From an uncultured Burkholderiales bacterium (lineage in GTDB: Bacteria > Pseudomonadota > Gammaproteobacteria > Burkholderiales > Burkholderiaceae_C), in the NCBI GenBank assembly GCA_937897495.1, contig CALCBL010000288.1:1-8229 (forward strand): DNA of 8,229 bases, read 5' to 3'. The position numbers and the translations under genes were made by a program. Position 1 is the stretch's first letter. The number at the start of each line of letters is the position of its first letter. The notes beneath the pieces were generated by a model. That model saw nothing but the letters and a program-made list of their open reading frames with translations, ran no database searches and was not told the DNA's origin. Positions 1 to 5,313 of the stretch are shown here, in pieces.

Positions 1-654
1 GCTAGGTTCAAGGCTGACTTGCCAATCTGGTTTTGCATCTCTTTTCAAATCGGTGTTTGCTGATGTGGGTTTTTCCGGCGTTGGCCATTTTGTAAGGCGT
101 AGACGGTTTTGCAATTCATGCACCGTTGCAAAATCTTCTGCTCCGTTGGTTTGCGTTCTGCCAATGAGCCAGACCATGTCGGTGGGGGACTTTAAAAGAG
201 TCATGCCCTTAGGCACCTGGCCATCCCATTCTGGGCCGGCCAATAAATAAGTGGCGCCTTGATTGCCAGAAGTTCTAGTTCCAGGAGATGCAAACACATT
301 GGTCCATGCATCCATGAATGGCATCAATTCGTAACGCTTGTCGTTGGCGGGCATTTCAAACACCCACGGCCCCTCTTTCATGCTGATAAATGCTGTGGTG
401 TAGAGCGTATCGACATTGGGCCGCACCACATCTTTAAATTGCGCGTTTGGAAATTGCCTGACCATGCGCAACTGATTTTCAGGACCGATGTATTTCGCGC
501 TTTGAACGCGCGTGGTTTCCATCATGACCAAGGGGTATCCATACAAATAAGCTTCAGCCCCTAGCGTGATTTTGTCTTTCATGGCCAGCAGCAAGACGGC
601 CAACAAGGTCACCAAGACCAAGGTCGAAAGCAGGATGCGTTTCAAGATCATCAT
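1..654 (-). CDS. DUF1254 domain protein, exported or membrane-anchored (C-terminus cut by window edge)
   Basis: Translating the minus strand from the ATG at 654 gives 218 uninterrupted codons to the left edge, so the gene is partial at its C-terminus. Residues 1-7 are short and basic, and residues 8-25 are strongly hydrophobic, which fits a signal peptide or signal anchor. The body matches the DUF1254 family by recall: 'EAYLYGYPLVMMETTR' (34-49), 'RPNVDTLYTTAF' (78-89), 'MPFMDAWTNVFASPG' (111-125) and 'VWLIGRTQTNG' (161-171). Such proteins usually carry a C-terminal DUF1214 domain, which would lie outside the window. Their biochemical function is not established. The ATG overlaps the TGA of the upstream formylglycine-generating-enzyme gene as ATGA, so the two are very probably cotranscribed and translationally coupled. 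A second ATG follows immediately (codon 2), so the start is uncertain by one codon. Family call is strong; function is unknown. Confidence 0.88.
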   Translation of the reverse strand, partial: MMILKRILLSTLVLVTLLAVLLLAMKDKITLGAEAYLYGYPLVMMETTRVQSAKYIGPENQLRMVRQFPNAQFKDVVRPNVDTLYTTAFISMKEGPWVFEMPANDKRYELMPFMDAWTNVFASPGTRTSGNQGATYLLAGPEWDGQVPKGMTLLKSPTDMVWLIGRTQTNGAEDFATVHELQNRLRLTKWPTPEKPTSANTDLKRDAKPDWQVSLEPS

Positions 655-1700
655 GGCTGATAGATGGTTCTAAAGCCCAAATGGCTGACTGCCAAATCTT
701 CTTCTTGGGGTTGCCTAGACCCTGCGCGATAGCGCATGCAGTAATTGGGCGCGCACAAAAAAGAGCCGCCCTTGATCACGCGTGCTTTGGGCTGTGCATT
801 GGCTTGAAGCGTTTTAAAGATGGGGGGTCTTTGTGCTTCATCAGGATCGAGTCCTTGCTGTGAATTTGAAATGGCAGGCCTCTCGGCTACAAATAGATCC
901 GTCGTGAGTTCCCACACATTGCCGATCATGTCAAACAGGCCATAGGCATTGGGTGCATAGCAAGCCACGGGGGCTAAGCCGGCAAAGCCATCTTCGCTGG
1001 CATTGGCCATGGGAAAAATACCTTGCCATGTGTTGGCACTGTCAGGTTGATCGTGTTGGCCTGGCAATTCCTTGGCGCCGGCGCGGGCTGCCCACTCCCA
1101 TTCTGCTTCAGTAGGCAAGCGGTGTCCCTTCCATTTGGCGTAGGCTTGTGCATCTTCGAAAGTGATGTGCACCACAGGAAATTGACCGTACTTGTCTACG
1201 CTGGAGCCTGGGCCTGCTGGCTGCTTCCAATTCGCGTCTGGTATGTACTGCCACCACTGCCGCGGGTCATCTCCGTAGGTGAGCTTGGCTGGCACCTTAA
1301 ACACCACGGCCCCAGGTTTGCGCATGTCTTCTGGCAAGCTGGCAATCAATTGCGGGTTGACCGGCCGCTCTGCCACAGTGACATAGCCAGTGGCTTTGAC
1401 GAAGGCTGCAAATTCTGAATTGGTGACCTCTGTGCGATCCATCCAAAAACCTTTCACTCGCACGTTGCGAACAGGTTTTTCTTCGGCATAAACGCTGTCA
1501 CCCATGTCGAAAACACCCTCAGGAATCCAGACCATGCCAGGCTTTGGGGCAGTGGTTAAAGATGGTGGCAATTCGCATTGCAATTTGGCGGTCTGCACTT
1601 GTTTGACGGATGCCTCATCCCTTTTCAACCAGAAGGCAGTTGCGCCTAAAACCAAAAAGACTGAACCAGCGATGGACCATTGAAGCAATTTCATGGCCAT
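651..1700 (-). CDS. Formylglycine-generating enzyme (SUMF1/FGE family), N-terminally anchored
   Basis: The 349-residue product has a hydrophobic stretch at about 8-24 followed by a charged 'LKRDE', so a signal anchor or signal peptide is likely. The FGE-sulfatase fold then begins at 'MVWIPEGVFDMGD' (56-68) and continues with 'DRTEVTNSEFAAFV' (88-101), 'HRLPTEAEWEWAARAG' (193-208) and 'GLFDMIGNVWELT' (254-266). It ends with 'KGGSFLCAPNYCMRYR' (310-325) and 'LGFRTI' (341-346). Ser313, Cys316 and Cys321 match the active-site Ser and the two copper-binding catalytic cysteines of human FGE (C336 and C341) in both order and spacing. This suggests a true enzyme that oxidises a sulfatase active-site Cys to formylglycine, not one of the many cysteine-less SUMF1-domain proteins. 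A second ATG two codons in (1694) is an alternative start, and neither start has a clear Shine-Dalgarno sequence. No sulfatase gene is visible nearby. The 3' end overlaps the DUF1254 gene. Confidence 0.88.
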   Translation of the reverse strand: MAMKLLQWSIAGSVFLVLGATAFWLKRDEASVKQVQTAKLQCELPPSLTTAPKPGMVWIPEGVFDMGDSVYAEEKPVRNVRVKGFWMDRTEVTNSEFAAFVKATGYVTVAERPVNPQLIASLPEDMRKPGAVVFKVPAKLTYGDDPRQWWQYIPDANWKQPAGPGSSVDKYGQFPVVHITFEDAQAYAKWKGHRLPTEAEWEWAARAGAKELPGQHDQPDSANTWQGIFPMANASEDGFAGLAPVACYAPNAYGLFDMIGNVWELTTDLFVAERPAISNSQQGLDPDEAQRPPIFKTLQANAQPKARVIKGGSFLCAPNYCMRYRAGSRQPQEEDLAVSHLGFRTIYQP

Positions 1701-1806
1701 ACTATAAATCTAAAGTGCCATGGACATGGCTCACAGCTTGGCTTGCTCGAGTGCTTCTAGTTGGCAGAAATGATGGGCGACGTCAGATTTCAAGCAAAAT
1801 AGGAAC
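1701..1806. promoter_or_regulatory. Divergent intergenic region with an inverted repeat
   Basis: These 106 bp separate the divergent FGE and FAD-oxidoreductase genes and must hold both promoters. A perfect inverted repeat, GCCATG-GA-CATGGC, lies at 1717-1730. Its 2-nt centre is too short for an RNA loop, so a protein-binding operator is more plausible than a hairpin. On the minus strand, TATAGT (1706-1701) resembles a -10 box but abuts the ATG at 1700. It would imply a leaderless or near-leaderless transcript and favour the start at 1694. On the plus strand, TTGGCA (1761-1766) with CAGATT (1784-1789) at 17-nt spacing is only a weak promoter match. The assignments of individual boxes are tentative. 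Confidence 0.4.
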
Positions 1807-3087
1807 ATGAATCTTTTTGAAACCAGTCGACAAGTGACAGTGCTTGGCGCTGGCATGGTTGGGGTTTCGTGTGCTTTGGCTTTGCAGGCCAAAGGCTGGA
1901 GCGTTACTTTGGTCGACCAGCAAGCACCCGGCGAAGAAACCTCGCATGGCAATGCCGGCGTGATTTCTCGCAGTTCCTTGTTGCCTTTCAATCGGCCTGG
2001 GCTCTGGCAAAACCTTCCCGCCATGTTGCTAAGACCTGGGCCCAACCTCAAAATCAGACCCAGTGCGCTATCGCATTGGCAATGGTTGTGGCGTTTTCTT
2101 TGGCACGCCAAACGCTCTAGCTTTGAGGTCACCACTGTTGCACTAGATGGTTTGATTCAATTGTCTTCGGACACGCACCGAGCATGGTTGAAAAAAGCCC
2201 ATGTTGAAAGCCGATTGCGTGATACGGGTTGGCTTTGGCTGTATGCCCATGCCGCTGCATTTGAATCCGGTGCTGCAAGTCGCGAAGTTTTGCAAGAATT
2301 TGGTGTCGCTTGCGAAGTATTGAATGCGCCATCGCTGCAAGCCTTGGAGCCTCATTTGGCGCCTGCATTCAGTCATGCGCTGTGGGTCAAAGATGCTGCA
2401 TCGGTCGACAACCCACGTGCCGTGGTCAAGGCCTACGTAGCGCAGTTTTTAGAAGCGGGTGGGCAACTGGTGCAATCAAAAGTCATTGCCTTGCAGCAGC
2501 AGCCCAGTGGCTGGCAATGGGTCAACCCAGATGGAGGCGTTCATTGGACGCCGAATATTGTGGTGGCCATGGGGCCTTGGTCTGAATGCTTGCTTGAGGC
2601 CAGCCAATTGCAGAACAACTTCAAGGTCAACATGGGTTTTGAGCGTGGCTACCACCGTCATTTCCAACCGGTGGAAGGCGTTCGTTTGGGACGCCCCATT
2701 TATGACCTTTCAGGCGCCTATGTTTTATCGCCCATGAAAGACGAGCAGGGTGCTGACATTCTGCGCATGACCACAGGCGTTGAGTTGGCCGCACGCGATG
2801 AGGGGTCCAACCTGCAACAGTTGGAGTGTGCTGAAAACGCAGCGCGGCGTGTTTTACCCATGAAGTCGGCCGTTCCAGGGTCAGATTGGTTGGGCGCTAG
2901 GCCCACCACGCCAGACAGCCGCCCAGTGATTGGGGAGGCACCTAACGCACCAGGATTGTGGTTGGCGTTTGGGCATCAGCACATTGGCTTTAGCACGGGG
3001 CCTGGGACTGGCGTCTTGTTGTCTGAATTGATGTCGAAAGAGGCTACTAGCATTGACCCGCGGCCTTTTGCGCCGCAAAGGTTTTAA
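1807..3087 (+). CDS. FAD-dependent oxidoreductase, D-amino acid dehydrogenase (DadA-like) family
   Basis: The 426-residue protein opens with a Rossmann dinucleotide-binding motif, 'VTVLGAGMVGVSCALALQAKG' region at about 10-30 (GAGMVG at 14-19), and an acidic strand end at Asp37 ('LVDQQ'). Next is 'TSHGNAGVI' (45-53), typical of the DAO/DadA family. The C-terminal part carries 'GARPTTPDSRPVIG' (363-376) and 'GHQHIGFSTGPGTG' (389-402), the usual flavin-contacting end of D-amino acid dehydrogenases. Such enzymes oxidatively deaminate D-amino acids or related amines and pass electrons to the respiratory chain. The substrate cannot be read from sequence, so no dadA symbol is given. The start is well constrained: an in-frame TGA lies at 1771-1773, no ATG, GTG or TTG occurs between it and 1807, and AGGA at 1801-1804 sits just upstream, though close. 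The gene stands alone, divergent from FGE and convergent with ftsY. Confidence 0.85.
   Translation: MNLFETSRQVTVLGAGMVGVSCALALQAKGWSVTLVDQQAPGEETSHGNAGVISRSSLLPFNRPGLWQNLPAMLLRPGPNLKIRPSALSHWQWLWRFLWHAKRSSFEVTTVALDGLIQLSSDTHRAWLKKAHVESRLRDTGWLWLYAHAAAFESGAASREVLQEFGVACEVLNAPSLQALEPHLAPAFSHALWVKDAASVDNPRAVVKAYVAQFLEAGGQLVQSKVIALQQQPSGWQWVNPDGGVHWTPNIVVAMGPWSECLLEASQLQNNFKVNMGFERGYHRHFQPVEGVRLGRPIYDLSGAYVLSPMKDEQGADILRMTTGVELAARDEGSNLQQLECAENAARRVLPMKSAVPGSDWLGARPTTPDSRPVIGEAPNAPGLWLAFGHQHIGFSTGPGTGVLLSELMSKEATSIDPRPFAPQRF
3064..3085 (+). terminator. Probable intrinsic terminator of the FAD oxidoreductase gene
   Basis: CCTTTTGC (3064-3071) pairs with GCAAAGG (3075-3081) around a 3-nt loop, with one bulged T, and is followed directly by TTTT (3082-3085). 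It lies inside the last codons of the oxidoreductase gene and ends at its stop codon. Only the plus strand gives a U-tract, so it would not terminate ftsY transcription. An alternative, weaker stem, GCGGC (3060-3064) with GCCGC (3072-3076), overlaps it. The gap to ftsY is only 11 bp, so a terminator embedded in the coding end is plausible. Confidence 0.42.
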
Positions 3088-3098
3088 AGGCAATCGGC

Positions 3099-4124
3099 TT
3101 AGTTGAGCAAGGCTTCTGCAAACTCTCGCGCATCAAATGTTTGCAGATCGTCCAGTTGTTCGCCCACGCCTATGAAGTAAACAGGAATGGCTTTTTCGCG
3201 TGCAATGGCGCACAGCACACCGCCTTTGGCGGTGCCGTCTAGCTTGGTCACGATCAGCCCGGTTAAGCCCAAAGCTTCGTCAAACGCTTTCACTTGCGTC
3301 AAGGCGTTTTGACCCGTGTTGCCATCGATCACCAACAAGACTTCATGCGGTGCGCTGGCATCGGCTTTTTGCACCACACGTTTGATTTTTTTCAATTCTT
3401 CCATGAGGTGCAGTTGGGTGGGCAAGCGGCCCGCTGTATCGACCAACACCACATCTCTGCCACGTGCTTTGCCCGCAGACACAGCATCAAAACTGACTGC
3501 AGCAGGGTCACCGCCTTGTTGGCTGATGATTTCTACCGTATTGCGCTGAGCCCAAACCGATAACTGCTCGCGTGCCGCTGCCCTAAACGTATCGGCCGCC
3601 GCCAACAACACGCTGGCGCCCTGATCAGCCAAATGATGCGTGAGTTTGCCAATGGACGTTGTTTTGCCTGCGCCATTGACGCCTGCCACCATGATGACCA
3701 TCGGCTTTTGTGTGCCGATGTGAAGTTGCTTTTGAAGTGGCAGCAGCAAGTCCGTAATGGCTTCAATCAACAAGGCTTTAACTGCTGCAGGGTCGGTGGC
3801 CTTGGCCGCTTTGACGCGCGCTTTGAGGTCTTGCAACAAGTGTTCTGTGGCTTTGACGCCTGTATCGGCCAATAGCAAGGCCGTCTCAAGCTCTTCGTAC
3901 AGTGCATCGTCAATTTGAGTGCCGGTAAAGACCGAGGCAATGCTTCCACCCGTTTTACGCAGACCCGCTTTGAGCTTGCTAAGCCAAGATTGGCGGGGTG
4001 CTTCAGCAGCTGTAGGCTGTTCAGATGCGGTGGTTGACTCGGCTTGAGTTGACGAGGGACTGGCAGGCAAGGCCTTGTCATCAACAGGGGCTGTTTTGGG
4101 GGATGATCGAAAGAATCGGAACAT
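3099..4124 (-). CDS. ftsY: Signal recognition particle receptor FtsY
   Basis: FtsY is the membrane-associated GTPase that docks SRP-ribosome complexes, carried by Ffh, at the inner membrane for cotranslational insertion. With the start at 4124 the product is 341 aa. A short, Ser/Thr/Ala-rich variable N-terminus (about 1-45) is followed by the helical N domain (about 46-140) and the NG GTPase domain. The GTPase motifs are all present: G1 'GVNGAGKTT' (148-156), 'AADTFRAAAREQL' (176-188), G3 'DTAGR' (229-233), G4 'TKLDG' (293-297) and 'GVGE' (319-322). The frame stays open upstream to an ATG at 4229, which would add 35 residues. That start would overlap the divergent rsmD, lies upstream of the likely promoter, and gives an atypical N-terminus, whereas 'MFRFF' at 4124 looks native. 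The acidic A domain is much shorter than in E. coli. No strong Shine-Dalgarno sequence is seen. Confidence 0.95.
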   Translation of the reverse strand: MFRFFRSSPKTAPVDDKALPASPSSTQAESTTASEQPTAAEAPRQSWLSKLKAGLRKTGGSIASVFTGTQIDDALYEELETALLLADTGVKATEHLLQDLKARVKAAKATDPAAVKALLIEAITDLLLPLQKQLHIGTQKPMVIMVAGVNGAGKTTSIGKLTHHLADQGASVLLAAADTFRAAAREQLSVWAQRNTVEIISQQGGDPAAVSFDAVSAGKARGRDVVLVDTAGRLPTQLHLMEELKKIKRVVQKADASAPHEVLLVIDGNTGQNALTQVKAFDEALGLTGLIVTKLDGTAKGGVLCAIAREKAIPVYFIGVGEQLDDLQTFDAREFAEALLN

Positions 4125-4146
4125 ATTGAAGGGTGTGTTGGGCTCT

Positions 4147-4174
4147 ATTCTATGAAAACTTAAGGCACGCTCAA
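4147..4174 (-). promoter_or_regulatory. Candidate sigma70 promoter of ftsY
   Basis: Read on the minus strand, TTGAGC (4174-4169) and TAGAAT (4152-4147) match the -35 and -10 consensus at 4/6 and 5/6 positions with a 16-nt spacer. Transcription would start near 4140, leaving a leader of about 16 nt before the ATG at 4124. The position lies within the 81-bp gap between the divergent ftsY and rsmD starts and excludes the longer ftsY start at 4229. Prediction from sequence only. Confidence 0.45.
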
Positions 4175-4205
4175 AATCTCCTGACAACGAGTTAAGCTCG
4201 GGCCC

Positions 4206-4805
4206 ATGCCTACTAAACCAATCCATCAAGCTGCTATCGGCTCACCTTCGCACGAAGTCCGCATCATTGGTGGCCAATGGAAGCGCAGCAAAATCAAAGT
4301 GATCGATCGACCCGGCCTGCGGCCCACGCCAGACAGGGTGCGCGAAACACTGTTCAATTGGCTAGGCCAAGACCTGACGGGTTGGCGCTGTGTCGATGCC
4401 TTTGCGGGCACCGGTGCTTTGGGATTTGAATCTGCATCGCGGGGTGCTCAAAGTGTGTTGATGTTGGAACAAGATGCACAACTGGTGGCACAGTTGCTTG
4501 AGACACAGCAACGTTTAAAAGCTCAAGCCGTGCAGGTACAAAAGGGCGACGCCATGATGGGCCTGCAACGCTTGGCGCCCAGTAGCCTGGATGTGGTGTT
4601 TTTAGATCCGCCATTTGAAGGGGAGTACTTCGAGAAAGCATTGCAGGCTGCTGCCAAAGCTGTTGTGCCAGAGGGCTGGGTCTATTTGGAAGCCCCCGTC
4701 CATTGGACAGACGAAGCGGTTCAGGCCTGTGGACTGCAGGCGGTGAAACACATGAAAGCCGGTGCTGTTCACGCACATTTGCTGCAACGCCCATTCGAGG
4801 GATAA
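4206..4805 (+). CDS. rsmD: 16S rRNA (guanine966-N2)-methyltransferase RsmD
   Basis: RsmD uses S-adenosylmethionine to methylate N2 of G966 in the small-subunit rRNA. The 199-residue product has the family's N-terminal signature 'RIIGGQWKRSKI' (19-30) and 'RPTPDRVRETLFNWL' (39-53). The SAM-binding motif 'DAFAGTGALGFE' (64-75) and acidic 'LEQD' (87-90) follow, and the catalytic 'DPPF' is at 134-137, as in other base-amino methyltransferases. The N-terminal 16 residues before the conserved core are not distinctive. An in-frame TGA at 4182-4184 and the lack of any earlier start codon after it support ATG 4206, although no clear Shine-Dalgarno sequence precedes it. It is divergent from ftsY and followed after 25 nt by coaD, a common rsmD-coaD pairing, so the two probably form one operon. 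Confidence 0.95.
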   Translation: MPTKPIHQAAIGSPSHEVRIIGGQWKRSKIKVIDRPGLRPTPDRVRETLFNWLGQDLTGWRCVDAFAGTGALGFESASRGAQSVLMLEQDAQLVAQLLETQQRLKAQAVQVQKGDAMMGLQRLAPSSLDVVFLDPPFEGEYFEKALQAAAKAVVPEGWVYLEAPVHWTDEAVQACGLQAVKHMKAGAVHAHLLQRPFEG

Positions 4806-4820
4806 TCCTTCTAAACGATC

Positions 4821-4825
4821 AGGAG
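4821..4825 (+). promoter_or_regulatory. Ribosome binding site of coaD
   Basis: AGGAG lies five nucleotides before the ATG at 4831. It decides the start, because the frame is also open upstream to an ATG at 4762 inside rsmD. That longer form would prepend 23 residues to an already complete adenylyltransferase. Confidence 0.85.
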
Positions 4826-4830
4826 CCCCC

Positions 4831-5313
4831 ATGAGTCGCTCAGTTACCGCTGTTTATTCTGGAACCTTTGACCCACTGACACTGGGTCATGAAGACGTGA
4901 TTTATCGCGCGTCTCAAATGTTTGACAAAGTGGTGGTGGCCGTGGCCACCGCACACCATAAAAAAACGCTTTTCACACTGGACGAGCGTTTGGCCATGGC
5001 CCAAGAAGTGACGCAAGATTTGGGCAATGTGAGTGTCTTGCCTTTTACCGGTTTGTTGTGTGACTTTGTGCACACCCAAGGCGCGCGTGTCATTGTGCGA
5101 GGCTTGCGCTCGGTCACCGATTACGACTACGAAACACAAATGGCTGGCATGAACCGCCATTTGGCACCCGAAGTTGATACCGTGTTTTTGCACACCAGCG
5201 CCTCTGTGCAGCACATTAGCAGCACCTTGGTGCGAGAAATTTCTACCTTGGGTGGCAAGGTAGAGGGGCTTGTGTCTCCGGCTGTTTTGAAGGCCCTGCA
5301 AGCCAAGCGTTAA
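4831..5313 (+). CDS. coaD: Phosphopantetheine adenylyltransferase CoaD
   Basis: CoaD catalyses the penultimate step of coenzyme A synthesis, transferring AMP from ATP to 4'-phosphopantetheine to give dephospho-CoA. The 160-residue product has the usual length for this family. It shows the nucleotidyltransferase motif 'YSGTFDPLTLGH' (9-20), where T17-x-G-H20 is the T/HxGH signature. It also has 'RGLRSVTDYDYE' (90-101) and the second ATP-binding motif 'ISSTLVR' (129-135). The start at 4831 is supported by the AGGAG site and by the position of the first beta strand. It is cotranscribed with rsmD in all likelihood. Its TAA at 5311-5313 overlaps the stop of convergent recJ, so no terminator fits between the two genes. 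Confidence 0.97.
   Translation: MSRSVTAVYSGTFDPLTLGHEDVIYRASQMFDKVVVAVATAHHKKTLFTLDERLAMAQEVTQDLGNVSVLPFTGLLCDFVHTQGARVIVRGLRSVTDYDYETQMAGMNRHLAPEVDTVFLHTSASVQHISSTLVREISTLGGKVEGLVSPAVLKALQAKR

Noticed and set aside
53..564. Plus-strand open frames at 53-250 and 259-564
   Set aside because: They lie antisense to the DUF1254 gene, which shows clear family motifs across the whole stretch; the plus-strand products look like no known family.
1023..1418. 131-codon plus-strand open frame
   Set aside because: It is antisense to the conserved core of the FGE gene; its translation is low in recognisable structure.
1693..1700. ATGGCCAT palindrome at the FGE start
   Set aside because: It results from the codons Met-Ala-Met and is too short to be called a regulatory site.
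1731..2135. 134-codon minus-strand open frame across the divergent region and the oxidoreductase 5' end
   Set aside because: It overlaps the FAD-binding motif of a well-supported gene on the other strand and shows no motif of its own.
4354..4794. 146-codon minus-strand open frame
   Set aside because: Fully antisense to rsmD, whose SAM-binding and DPPF motifs establish the coding strand.
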